Of a DNA stretch of 64,000 nucleotides, positions 45,761 to 56,880 are shown piece after piece. Position 1 is the first letter of the stretch. Every line of letters begins with the position of its first letter. The notes below the pieces were generated by a model. It had not been told where the DNA came from and searched no databases. It saw only the letters and a program-made list of their open reading frames with translations. The stretch is taken from the NCBI GenBank assembly GCA_023213395.1, contig CM041465.1:200639741-200703740 (forward strand), given 5' to 3'. The position numbers and the translations under genes were made by a program. Source of the stretch: Cycas panzhihuaensis. Its lineage: Eukaryota > Cycadophyta.

Positions 45761-46785
45761 ATTAATGGCCTTATCAAACTCAAGATCTTCCAATGTAGCA
45801 ATCTAGTATGCACCATTATTAAGAGTTTTAATAATTATAAAACGGCCTATCCATTTTTGGCTAAATTTTAAAAGGTGATTATAGAGATCTTCAACATTAA
45901 GCACTTGGTCCTTAAGGACTAGTTGGTGCAGTTGAAAGTGTTTATTATGAATCCTCCTAGCTTTAACTTTAGACACAAGATTCACTTGATAAACAAGAAG
46001 ACATTTCTCAACCAATGCTTTGATATCAAGGAGGTACGCTTGGCACTGCTATTCCTCCTCTATAAACCCCTTAAGAGAAATACTTAAGGAGGGGATTTTG
46101 ACCTTAAGAGGGAGAACTACTTCTAACCCATAGACCAAAGAAAATAGTGTCATTCCTATATCTATGTAGATAGAAGTTTAATAGGCCCATAAAGTTGAGT
46201 GAAGTTGAAGGTGCCAATCCTATTAGGATTGGGTGATAATTTTTTTAAGGATATTAATTAATATTTTATTAAAAACCTTAATTTAGCCATTAGCCTGGGG
46301 GTAGTATGGGGATGAAGTATTATAAGAGATTTGAAATTGCTCATAAAGCTTATCCATTTCCTTATTACAGAAAAGGGTCCTATTATCTATGATAAGGATA
46401 TCAGGGATCTCTAGGTGATAAATAATATATTGAAAGATGAAGGCAATGATCATTTTGCTTATCACTCAGGATAAATAAATAACCTTAGCCCATTTAGTGA
46501 AATATTCCATCACCATTAGAATAATTTATGCTAGGCTAAGGAAGGGGGTATTATAGCCCCGATGAGGTCAAGACCCCATTGAGAGAAAGGCCATGGCCAC
46601 ATAATAGTATGCAATTAGAAGCATGCCTCTAGGGGGTCACTAAGGACAAGGATATTTAAGCTATAGCACTACCACTATACCAAGGGCTCAAAAGTCCTCA
46701 AAGGTAGGGGATAGGTCACCCACAAAGGGTATTCATACATCAAAATGTAGGTTCATAGACCCTCTTGGCAGCCACCTTCTCTAGT
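45761..46785 (-). pseudogene. Gypsy A integrase (C-terminal two thirds)
   Basis: A Ty3/gypsy integrase. MISKMIIAFIFQYIIYHLEI and ILIIDNRTLFCNKEMDKL (46283-46465) give the core with the second catalytic Asp kept (IIDNRT), followed by SSPYYPQANG at the block preceding the Glu. At 45803-46015 comes the C-terminal part ending QKWIGRFIIIKTLNNGAY, the Tat-type post-core domain. Broken by several stops. Gypsy C cuts it upstream near 46790. Confidence 0.85.
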
Positions 46786-46789
46786 TTGA

Positions 46790-47262
46790 GTTAGGCAAGG
46801 GTGTCCTCAGTTTGCTGAGTAGCCTAAGGAAGGATTCTCCTATCATAATGGTAGAAGGAAGGAGAGAAAGGATCAAGGCCCTCTTCTGGGGAAGAGAGGA
46901 AGGAGAAGAGGTAGGTCCTAATAGGATAGGAACCTATGGAACAAGTGAGAAAAATGATTGGTTGAAAGGTGTAAAGGGGATTCAGTATGCAGAAAGCAAA
47001 TATAAGAAACAAGATCAATGGTGTTTTTACTAAGGATCACCTAAGGGGGATGCCTCTAGGGTTTAGGCTAAAAAAATCAAGTTGACTAACTACACTAAGG
47101 GTTTTGGGTAGCGTTTTAGTCTTGTTTACAGAGTAAGATAGTGTGGAAATGCAAGATATTAATGCCGAAAGATATAGCCCAAAAGAACACACACTCTCTC
47201 TTTTTTTATCCTCTCTCTCTTTTCCTTTTGTCAATGAAAGATTAAGTTAAAGGAAGAGGGGG
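46790..47262 (-). repeat. Gypsy C 3' LTR, terminal part
   Basis: Reverse-strand similarity to the last ~0.6 kb of the gypsy B LTR (31440-32031), including the AAAAGGAAAAGAGAGAGAG run at about 47220. Confidence 0.65.
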
Positions 47263-47267
47263 TGAAA
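47263..47267. repeat. Target-site duplication of copia-2, TGAAA
   Basis: TGAAA at 47263-47267 and perfectly at 53391-53395. Confidence 0.92.
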
Positions 47268-47564
47268 TGAAAAGAGTGGATCCATCCTTCATCTCCATGC
47301 ACTAAACATAAAGGTAAACATGGGAGTAAGAGAGACTTAAGAGAAAGAAAGTAGCTCTCACAAAATAGGGAGGTAAGAATAAATCTCCTCCATTGAGCTT
47401 TACTTTTATATTGAGAGAGGGAGCATTAGAGTTAGGTGAAATGAAAGTACACATAATGCACATAAAAGTGCATTTCACTTAAGTGATCTAATTTAAAGTT
47501 CACTTAAGGCCCTTTTTCAAAATAATCAACTAATGTAATGACCTTATGTCATTAACCCTTTTCA
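47268..47564 (-). repeat. Copia-2 3' LTR
   Basis: 297 bp, matching 53094-53390. The adjacent purine tract (47565-47576; AAGGGGGAGAT on the minus strand) marks it as the 3' copy. Confidence 0.95.
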
Positions 47565-47808
47565 ATCTCCCCCTTAATGGTAGAAGGTCATTTCATCCTA
47601 TTTTATTCTATCCTATGAGGTCTTCATTTGAGCCTCTTACAAAGCAAACTACTATGACACTTTTGTGGGAAACCCTCATGGGGAAGAAAACCCATAAATT
47701 TTCTAATCTACTAACCTGGCTCAGGTGGCTCTTTAAATGTAGCTAGATAGCCAATCAATACAATGAATTTTATAGCTAAAATCTATTCAGTCTCCATATA
47801 CCATTTGG

Positions 47809-47997
47809 TCATCCCCCATACCCTTTCAAGTTGTCACAGGTTCTAATTTTCCAAAATGATACAACCCTTATCATTTTGTGCCCACATGGGGTTTTCATAA
47901 ATGGGATAGAGCAGAGACTTACTCTTGTCCTTCTACACCCACAAGGGGTTTTCACGAATGAGACAGAGTATGATGGTCCTATTATCATTTCCTTCAA
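47809..47997 (-). CDS. Small ORF with two copies of a short motif, copia-2 copy
   Basis: 62 residues starting MKEMIIGPSYSVSFVKTPCG. Two motif copies, FVKTPCG...TRVSL and FMKTPCG...MIRVV, lie about 21 residues apart, aligned with the frame at 7784-7930 in copia-1. Function unknown; conserved opening in two diverged elements is the only support. Confidence 0.4.
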   Translation of the reverse strand: MKEMIIGPSYSVSFVKTPCGCRRTRVSLCSIPFMKTPCGHKMIRVVSFWKIRTCDNLKGYGG

Positions 47998-48079
47998 TCA
48001 GTCAAAGATGGAGGCCCTAAGGCTGAGTTACTTTCGAAATTGTTCAAACTTCACCCTCTTCAATGGTTTGGTGAAGATA

Positions 48080-48430
48080 TTGGCCACTTGATCTACTGTG
48101 GGGCAGTACTCTAATTGAATTGTGCCATCATGAACTAGTTCTCTAATCCTATGGACTTTTGTACTTATATGTTTGGTACGATCATGAAATATAGGATTTT
48201 TAGCCATCTAAATTGTAGATTGATTATCTACATATAAGCTAGTAGAACTTGTTTGGGTGGCATTTAATGTATTCAACAATTTTCTAAGCCATATCACCTC
48301 CTTTCTTATCTCAAAAGCAGCAATGTACTCAACTTCGGCAGTTGAGTCTACAACTATCTTCTGCCGTCAGAATCTCCATGATATTGTTGTTGTTCCAAGA
48401 AATGTTATATACCTAGACATAGATCTTCCT
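48080..48430 (-). pseudogene. Copia-2 RNase H remnant
   Basis: Reverse-strand similarity to copia-1 7346-7700: the region GRSMSRYITFLGTT-like, VDSTAEVEYIA and the C-terminal HTKHISTKVHRI segment. The N-terminal part and the whole RT are missing. Confidence 0.82.
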
Positions 48431-48532
48431 GGATGTGTACACATTGGCTTGGAGTCACAACTTGTATCCTCTGAGGCTCTATTGTCAGATTCCAAGATTT
48501 TGAGCAACTGTTCAGCATCTCCCCCCTAAATT

Positions 48533-49600
48533 TTAGAATTTGGATATCAAATTCAGTGGCATCATTAAATCAGTATGAAGGCATCTTAGAGTCAAGTTTG
48601 AGTAATTGATCTTCAGTCTCTGCAAAGATAACATCTCTAGTGATAATGATTTTTTGCTCTGAAGGTATAAAAACCTTGTATCCCTTTTTATCCATAGGGT
48701 ATCTGACAAAGATGCCTTTGATGGCTCTATCTTAGAGCTTATTTCTATGTTCCTACAAAATATAAGTATAACAAGTAGATCCAAAAATTCTGAAGTGGGA
48801 GATAGAGGGGGTTTGTCCATACCATATTTCATGTGGAGAGGGGTTGAGCTTAGAGGGACTAACAGTGTTGATGCAATACACAATAGTCCTAATAGCCTTA
48901 GCCCAAAGATAGATAGGGACATTCTTATATACCAGCATAGCATGAGCCATATTCATGATGGTCCTATTCATGTGCTTAACAACTCTATTTTGTTGGGGTG
49001 TACCTATAACAGTGGTCTGATGTTTGATTCCATGTTGACGTAGGTACGATTCAAACTCATTAGATGTGTACTCACCACCATTATCAGTCCTGAGTATTTT
49101 GATCTTGAATCTAGATTCATTTTCCATGCAGGCCTTGAAAGCTTGAAACATAGAAAAAGCTTCATCTTTCTTTGTAAGCAAAGCAACCTATACTTTCTTG
49201 GTAAAATCATCAATGAAAGTAATATAGTACCACTTCTGTTTGAGAGAAGGGATAGGCATAGGACCACATATATCTGAGTGTACAAGCTACAAAGGTTAGC
49301 TAGATTTCCACTGACTATGAGGAAAGGGTTGTCTTTGAAATTTAACAATAATACATGCTTCACATTTAAAGGGCTTAAAGGGGAACTTAGGCAAACCAGG
49401 AAGAGTGTCTTGTAGTTCTCTTAAACGATCAATTTTGATATGGCCCATATGAGCATACCACAGAGCTGCTTGGGACAACTTTTGAGGAGTTAGGGTTGTG
49501 GTAAAAGCAAATTCATCATCAACATAGTTGGCTTCAGAGGATGGTGAGCTAATTAGGTGAAAAATTTTGCCATCAAGAATTCCAGTCATAACCACAGCAT
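48533..49600 (-). pseudogene. Copia-2 integrase
   Basis: Starts with LWYAHMGHIKIDRL and CEACIIVKFQ (HHCC zinc, 49450-49330). The core has ITFIDDFTKKV (first Asp), ILRTDNGGEYTSNEFESYLR (second Asp, about 49090) and GTPQQNRVVKHMNRTIMNMA, where the catalytic Glu is Lys. The stretch 48753-49181 is open for 142 residues. A few TAG/TAA stops interrupt elsewhere. Confidence 0.92.
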
Positions 49601-49949
49601 TTGAAGGAGGGTGAATGACACAGTGAGTTTAATTGTTTGTAGTTACACTCAGATCAAATCCATGAGAGACAAGGGTGGACAGGGAGAGCAAATTTTACTT
49701 CAGAGTAAGAATATATAAAACATCAACAAGTGTAAAATCAGGAAGGCCTGGGAGTTTCAGGCAAACAGTTCCAAGTCCTTCAACTGGCTGAGATGATTTG
49801 TCAGCTATGTGTACAACACCACAGACTTCAGAATCAAAATCTTGAAAGAACTGGCGATGACAAGTCATGTGTTGTGTTGCTCCAGTATCCATGATCCACG
49901 ATGAAGTATTTGAGGTAGCACTATTTGCAACTCTAAGTGGTAAAGGCAA
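49601..49949 (-). pseudogene. Copia-2 protease
   Basis: Frame 49695-49949, with an intact active site WIMDTGATQHMTCHRQFF and VEGLGTVCLKLPGLPDFTLV. A TAA follows the LYILTLK motif. Same phase as gag and integrase. Confidence 0.92.
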
Positions 49950-51077
49950 AAGTGAATAAGCATAGCCACAATGAGCCTCAATATAGTTAGTGGATCTATC
50001 AACAACATTTGATAAAGTGGTCCCAATTCTTTGAAGGCATGCATGAGCAAATTGTGTTCCACCAAAAGCATCTTCAAAAGAAGTATTATCAACATTATGT
50101 ACACCATGGTGCTATTGATAACTTGGTAGTTTATTAGTGGCAGTTCTGCAATTTTTGGCATAGTGTCCTTTTCTATTACACCTTTGGCACACAATTGTTT
50201 GATTTCAAATCCAAGTATTAGGCTGGTTGGATTGTCTCTGATTACTGGATCTAGGTCCATGTTAATTATTTTAGCCTTGGCCTTAAGACTATTTTTGTTG
50301 GAATTGAGGAGCTTATTGACTAAGAGGATGTTGTCCTTGTTGTCTACCTCTTCCTCTTCCACGGGAATTACCACTTCTACAAGAGTATTGACCTTGATTT
50401 TTGGTGTAACAAAGATCTTCTTCCACTTTAAAAGTAACATCAACTAGATCCAATGTAGTAGCAAAGTTGGTATCACAGGTCTTATCAAATTTAATGAACT
50501 TATCAGCAAGATCCTCAAAGTTTAGGGTCTTCAAGTTGCCACTAGATTGAAGACTTCCTAATAGATTTTTATAATCTAGGATATGAAGACATGACTGAAT
50601 CAAGAAAGCCCATGTAATGCATTGAGTTTTAAAATCTTTATTAATGGCTTGCTTTATTGGATGAAGGAGATTGATTGTCTCACTTGCATGTCCTTTCTAC
50701 ATTTTTAATTTGTTCATCTTCAGCACTAAGTGAACAAATTCTAAGTCCGATTTAGTGTCAAAATTCTTCTTAAGAACTTCAAGAACTTTCCATGTTGTAT
50801 CATGTACAACTTCATCAATGAGATTATGTAGGGAATAATCAGTGACAAGCAGTATCCCTACATGGATTTTATCATCATCAAGTTCCCATTGGCATTTAGA
50901 TGCAGCTTCAATGGGAGTAGTTGGAGCACCTCCTGTTGAAGCAGTTGTGGTAGTTGTAGCTACAACAAGTGGTGTAGGTTGTAAGTGATCTCTCCATAGA
51001 CCTTCATACTTTGCAGTATTTTTGACACCAGTGAACCACATGTCCCAATTTTCTTTCCTTTTTAGAATGTAGTTCAT
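49950..51077 (-). pseudogene. Copia-2 gag
   Basis: MNYILKRKENWDMWFTGVK at 51077 starts a copia gag with HDTTWKVLEVLKKNFDTKSD; the frame continues at 50603-50313 (FKVEEDLCYTKNQGQYS). A complete CCHC knuckle CQRCNRKGHYAKNC lies near 50190-50150. Damage is by stops only. Confidence 0.9.
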
Positions 51078-53079
51078 ATTTTGCTTGAACTATGAAGATA
51101 TGGTGTCTTTTTAGAAGGGAAGAAATGAACAAGGGACTAAAAAAGTGATGGCAATAAATGACCTATCACTATTTATAAATGGGAAATGTAATGAAGTAGT
51201 GTAGTAGAAGGAAGAAGAAGTGAGAATGGTTGCTCAAAGATAAATGGAGCAACTTAGAGAAAAGTCACTAACACTTGTGACAAATATTAACCTAACACAG
51301 CAGAAATATGAGAAGCACTATGATAAAAATTGACCACTAATACTTGTGGCAAATATTAACCTAATATAGTAGGAATATAAGAAGAACTATGATTGTGATT
51401 ACACTCTGGATCACTTTTTACAAATAAGTAAGTGATCAATATACAAGATTATAGGCCAATGTAGAAGCTGACAACATTGGGTTTACACAACTTGAAACTC
51501 AAATGTAGGATGTGTAATCAATCCAATAACCTCTAACTTGTGTCCAATATGTAGTTAAGGTTGTTGAAGGGATGCCTAGGCTTCTAGTAGAATTAAGTTG
51601 GCCTTCACCCATGATACCCACAATTATGCTTGGTGATGAAATCCAAGTCACAACGGAGCCCAGGTACTCTCAATCCTCACCCAGTTCACCAATGGGAAGC
51701 TATATACCTTTACTAAAGAGTGGTACGTGCATACCCATGTATATGATGGATATTGGATTAGGTATATTTTAATCTTGTATTAAAGTTTCAGTTTTCCCAG
51801 TTGGTTATCAGGATGATCCCTGATTGAGGCACGGGTATGGTTAACTAAACCTCATCAATATTCCAGTTTAATCTAGTCCTAACTTAAAACCTACACCTCC
51901 TTTATGGCATGGCATTCTACCAACCAAGGTATCTCAACCTTGGTGAGTGTGTGAACAAGTACAAGATGGCAGAAAATAGTGTACGTGATGCGTTCCTTTT
52001 AGGAAGAGTAAAAAGATTATCGAATTGTATTAAACGTACATTTAACTAAAAATAGAATGCTTGCTTGAAGTGTATTTAGAGTGCTGAAATCAAATGCTAA
52101 TAAGTAAGTGAAGACACTAGATATTGCTCTGATTCAGGTGTCTTTTCTCACTTTTACAATGGGCTTTTAAGCCTTATAAAAAGAAGAAAGAAATTTTCTT
52201 CACTTTTTTTTTTTGTTAATATAAAGAAAAAGTAGTCTTCACTAAATCAGTAATAACTTTCTCCCACGATGTTGAAATGGAGTGACAATTTTTATGCTGC
52301 AAATTAGACTCAGAGCTTCATCTTCAAGAAGTAGAATCAGGTCCAAATGAGTTTTGGAGAGTTTTTTACAGTTCTAAAAAGTTAGGAAATTATATTTTTT
52401 CTAGAATTCTTACTAAAAATAATTACTGTTCACTAAAATAGTAATAACTTCCTCATACGACATCCAAATTAGGTTCTGGTTTTTGTACCAGAAATTAGAC
52501 TGAGAGCCCCATCTTTGACAATTAGAATCACTTCAATTGTATTTTGTAGAAGATTTTATAGACCTGTGAAGTTTAGCAATCAAATTATATTTCTACAGAA
52601 ATTTCAGCTTGTTGATATCTCATTAACACATGATACCATATGAAATTTCCATCATTTTTTGATCACCAGGATCCTAATATAGGCAAGGTGAGAGTATACA
52701 ATGATAGATATTTTAAATGGTTCAAAATTCTTAAAAAAAAATAGGTAAAACCTCCCCTTACAATCATTCTTCTAAATGCTGGAAAAATTTTGACAGCATT
52801 CCCCCTTATTAAATGGACAAAAAAGGGAAAAGAAAAAGAAGAATGAGATAGCATGAATGGCCAGCAAAGGATTAGAATCCTTGGGCCTTACAACTCCTTG
52901 TATTATGCTTCTAAACCTGCAAAAGAGAAAGGAAAAGCAAACAATACAAAATATGCCATCATAATAACTTGAAAATATTTCTAAATTCACTTTCACAATC
53001 TCCTTCACCATATGGATTGTGGGGGAGAAGGAAGTGATGGCTCCATTACAAGTTCAAGTGGGGAATATGAAGGAAGCAA
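51078..53079 (-). other. Copia-2 untranslated leader
   Basis: About 2 kb with no supported gene. The section 51570-51990 aligns with copia-1's leader (2570-3020), including a conserved CTTGGATTTCATCACCAAGC segment. Confidence 0.75.
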
Positions 53080-53091
53080 GCTCTAATACCA
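53080..53091 (-). other. Copia-2 primer binding site
   Basis: On the minus strand TGGTATTAGAGC, one base from the Met-tRNA site, two bases after the LTR. Confidence 0.93.
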
Positions 53092-53093
53092 CA

Positions 53094-53390
53094 TGAAAAT
53101 AGTGGATCTATCCTTCATCTCTATGCACTAAACACAAAGGCAAACATGGGAGCAAGAGAGACTTGAGAGAAAGAAAGTAGCTCTCACAAAATGGGGAGGT
53201 AAGAATGAATCTCCTCTATTGAGCTTTACTTTTATATTGAGAGAGGGAGCATTAGAGTTAGGTGAAATAGAATTACATATAATGCATGTGAAAGTGCATT
53301 TCACTTAAGTGATCTAATTTAAAGTTCACTTAAGACCCTTTTTTGAAATAATCAACTAATGTAATGACCTTATGTCGTTAACCCTTTTCA
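53094..53390 (-). repeat. Copia-2 5' LTR
   Basis: 297 bp, TG...CA ends, matching 47268-47564. Confidence 0.95.
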
Positions 53391-53395
53391 TGAAA

Positions 53396-55997
53396 GGAAG
53401 AGAAAGCATACGAATGACCTATGCAACCTTTCCTAGTGATGCATGGAAGAAGGATAACTATCAAAACCAAATTTCATTTCCCTAATCCTACCCTCATACC
53501 CATTCATGTGAATAGAATGTAAAAGGAGGGTATAACAAGGAAAAGAAAAACCTTTTAATGGGTTCATTAAATTTTTTCCTTTTAAGAGGAGGAATGAGAA
53601 GTATCCTTATTCATGCTACCCTTTCTATGTTTATACAAATGAGAAGAAAAGGTAAGGTCTATGCATGCTAATGCAGAGTGGAAGTGCAAATGTAAATGCT
53701 CCTTTTTGCTTTCTTTTGATGAATGCAAGCACACAAGTAAATGATTGCAAGTTATATGCAAATGTGGCTAAGTTCCTTTTAAGAAGAAAAGGGGGGGGGG
53801 GGGGGAGCAAGGAAGAAAGGAGAGGAAAAGGATTAGAAGGGGTGCACCAAGAAATGAGTAGGTCAATGAAGCACCCTTTTTTTCCTTCTTCATCTTCCTT
53901 TCACCCATCACCTTACACTCCAAATCGTAGTTGGAATTATGGATGAAATCATAGGTGAGGCTTCCTTACCTTCCCTAGAGTGTATTGTAAAAGAGTAAAG
54001 AACTTGAAGGAAAACTTCAAAGAAAATAAATGGAAATGAAGCCAATGTACCTTCTAATTCATAATGCGATCTTGTTTGCTGAAGATAGGTGGAGCTTCCA
54101 TGTGAGTAAACCCTTTCAACAACAAGCAATAATATGCATGTACATGTATATATAGATGTGTATACATATGCTTGCTAAAATGAAATTCAAACTTGCTTAA
54201 TATTTTGGATGAAGGAAATAATACGTGTTACAAATTTCCTTATATGCCAACATGTTTCTAATAACTTATAAGGGAAACAAAGGGGGGGTTTGAAGGTAAG
54301 AGAAAGAGGAGAGCCTCAGAATGGTAAGGTTCCTCAACTAGACTACCTTCTGTGTGGTCGAGCACTCCAAGAACAAGTTAAGAAAGGATTCAAAGCTCCA
54401 AGTAAATAAAAATAGAGACAACTTATAGAAACTACAATAAGTTACAAAAAACTATAAAAGGTGTAAATGTTGTAAAAGTCATAGTGCTACAACCTATGCA
54501 AAATATGCAAGAAAAAGTGTAGATCTTATAAAAGACAAAGCATATGAGGAAATTTGCTGCCAAATAGTATGTAGGAAGGTTGATTACAAGCATTACAAGG
54601 GCTATAAACACTACCATTAGTAGATGCCCTCACCCAAGGGGTTTCTTGGTGTGTATGATGGATACAAAGTAAGAAACTAAGAGAGGTAGGGGGCTATCCT
54701 AGAGGACATGGCTGTAGGAGTCAGAACTCTAGCTATGAACTCCTCTTCTCCCTCTCCAGAAATTCTTCGAATCCACCTAGATGTACCTAAAGAATACCCA
54801 AGGAATATGGCGGCGCAAAAAAGTGAGTAAGGAAGGGTTAGCCTTCCCTTGGACACCCAAAAGAAATGAAACATATATCAAATTTGTAACAAATAGAGCT
54901 ATTCAATAAGACACACTTGCTAAGGAAAGGAACAATAGGAAATAAACCTATTTGCATCCATAAAACTAAAGTAAAATGGATATTACCTCATATACAAATG
55001 AAAAAGGATAAGAATCCTACTTGCTAGGTGAAGAATGGATCCTTTTGGAGATGAGAAGGAGACTCAAAACCTTGAAAATCCTATTGCTACTACTAGAGTG
55101 AGTACCATGGAGGGAAGATCTACTAGAGGGGGCCTAGTTTAGGCCCACATTTTAGGGTTTTACCCTTGGAGAAGAATAGAATAGGTAGAGAGATCATAAG
55201 TGCAGGTAGGAAGCATTTTTTTCATTCATATGAGAGCCACGAGAGGTAAAATAAACTCAAATTTAGGTTTTTGTACCCAAATTAAGGTTCTCAAGTGCTT
55301 AGGGTTTGCTCTAGGTGGGAAACAATGGTTTGTCATATGTTAGTTTTACAATAAATGCAAAATTGGTTGTCTCCAAGTCGTAGAAGCCAATAGAGATTCA
55401 CCCCACAACAAACTTCATGGTACCACAAAGTTTAGTATGGTATTGCAAATATTGTTGTAGTGCAAATGAAATACAAAGAAAAATAAAAAGGAGGCCTAGG
55501 GGACCCCTAAAAGAAGTGTATTAGGGTATAAAAGAGAGATATGCTAGACTGGTAAGGCCTTTAGAGGACCTCTAAACAGTGGCGGGGCCTCCTAAATGTG
55601 CAAAAGGGTGCATAAGAGGCCTCAACGAAGGGGTGTAAGGTGTATATAAAGGAGATTAAGCTAAAATAATGTGTTAGGAATCATATACAAGGCTAATAGT
55701 GAGAAAAAGATGGGCTATAAGGAACTAAGAGTACCCAAAAATACTATGGAGGTGTCATAAGGGGTTGTGTGGTGCCATAAACTAGGGTCATGAGTCATCA
55801 TAGGTTGGATCATAGTCATAGGCACAAAATAAGCAAGTAAACCAGGCATCTCAACCATGTATATAATACTATTATACAAACTGTAATCATTAAGCATCTC
55901 ATCATATCCTAAAGTAAACAAGGAGTAAGAGTAGAGACGTATACCTATGCTTACCTAAGAGGTGCTATCCATGTCCATTCTTAGTAGCTATGAAACA
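53396..55997 (-). repeat. Gypsy C 3' LTR, first 2.6 kb
   Basis: On the minus strand it starts TGTTTCATAGCTACTAAGAA at 55997, matching the other family LTR starts. It has the 20-bp array at 55399-55458 and a decayed promoter region near 55230-55310 (AAACCCTAAGCACTTGAG, then GTACAAAAACC at the TATA position). A 15-base G run at 53791-53805 stands out. Confidence 0.8.
55399..55458 (-). repeat. 20-bp repeat array in gypsy C LTR
   Basis: Units 55419-55438 (GGTACCACAAAGTTTAGTAT) and 55439-55458 (GGTATTGCAAATATTGTTGT), preceded by a decayed unit at 55399-55418. Confidence 0.8.
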
Positions 55998-56010
55998 TTG
56001 CACCCTTGGT
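55998..56010 (-). other. Gypsy C polypurine tract (decayed)
   Basis: On the minus strand ACCAAGGGTGCAA directly before the LTR start; the gypsy A equivalent is ACCAAGGGAAAG. Confidence 0.5.
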
Positions 56011-56379
56011 AGCAGAGCCTCATCGCTCAGGAGCATCTAGTGATGGTGAGTGCTATCAACACAAAATAATTAGTATCATCTACTAATACAAAAAGTGTCA
56101 TCATCTAAGGGGAGTGGCAGGTGTTGTGGTAGATCACATGGATAAGGAAAGGAATTGGAGCAGCATGGGGGCTACTTATGTGTCACCCAAGAGTTTGGTA
56201 TAAGAGAATGAGGGGATGAGGGGATTGCCCCCCATTGCCCTTATGTAAGATGAGTGTTGTGCAAGGTCATAAGTATAATTGATAAGCAAATGTAAGCAAG
56301 AGATCTGTACATATGGAGAGTCAAAGTATAAGAGCATTGTACCACAGGTGGTATGAAGAACAGAGTGAAGAAACAAACC
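56011..56379 (-). other. Gypsy C spacer between the RNase H gene and LTR
   Basis: No coding signal seen. Confidence 0.5.
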
Positions 56380-56880
56380 TGGTGGTCACCATAGTTTAAC
56401 CTCATTAGTGGCCTACTTTCAGAGGTGTGAAGGGATCACAATGAAAAGAAGGGATAATCTCAGAGCCTGGGTGGCTAGACAACCTAGTTAGGCTACCTAG
56501 GGAGGATCATCCAAGAGAGGAAGATGATGCTTAAGGAAGCAATGAACAAGATCATCTGCCTCAACATTCAGATCTTAAGGAATGTGTTGAATATCTATAG
56601 AAGAGAAGAGAGATAATAGGGACCTGGTGATCAAAGAAACGACTCTTAATTGTGGACAACACACTTAGTAAACTTAGGTTAGTTATGACATGATGATCTA
56701 AGAGTCATAATAGAGAATGATAGGGCCATGGTAGAAGCAAGGTGCATCGGTAAGGGCTTTGAGTAGAAAGATTCTAGAATACATATAATCATTTCTAAAG
56801 GGATCACAAAGGATCCATATAGCTACATAAGGTCTAGGGTTGCCACAACTTCTTCTATCAGTAAAGATGAGAAATACCAT
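56380..56880 (-). pseudogene. Gypsy C separate RNase H gene (broken)
   Basis: ATG at 56880: FLIFTDRRSCGNPRP (first Asp), then ILYYDS (second Asp), IDIQHIP followed by DLNVEADDLVH (last Asp) and ATNEVKLW near 56395. About 45 bases are missing between the first two motifs, removing the EATNNE-EY segment and the catalytic Glu. Same place and strand relation as in A and B. Confidence 0.78.

Larger units (their letters stand above)
210..46790 (-). mobile_element. Gypsy A: oldest host Ty3/gypsy (Tat/Ogre-like) element, partial and four times interrupted
   Basis: The pieces of this minus-strand element are 210-1051, 8538-14250, 32037-32710 and 45336 to about 46790; everything between is younger insertions. 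In sense order the visible parts are the C-terminal two thirds of integrase (45760-46780), an antisense PMD-like gene (12590-14250, continuing at 32037), a sense RNase H gene (11080-11610), a polypurine tract and the 3' LTR (10846 down to about 210, split by copia-1). Order and spacing match gypsy C closely, and C was used to join the pieces. Removing the insertions gives an LTR of about 3.15 kb. The 5' half (gag, protease, RT) should lie beyond gypsy C, outside the window. Family assignment to Tat/Ogre rests on integrase similarity and LTR size. Confidence 0.8.
47268..53390 (-). mobile_element. Copia-2: RT-deleted Ty1/copia element
   Basis: 6123 bp, two 297-bp LTRs differing at about 21 positions by hand count (7%), primer site, polypurine tract and a perfect TGAAA duplication. 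Gag, protease and integrase can be read in one phase from 51077 to 48753 with stops only. RT is absent, removed by a deletion at about 48430. It inserted in gypsy C's 3' LTR. Confidence 0.96.

Noticed and set aside
48257-48529. 90-residue plus-strand frame
   Set aside because: Complement of copia-2 RNase H; copia-1 shows the same shadow at 7210-7515.
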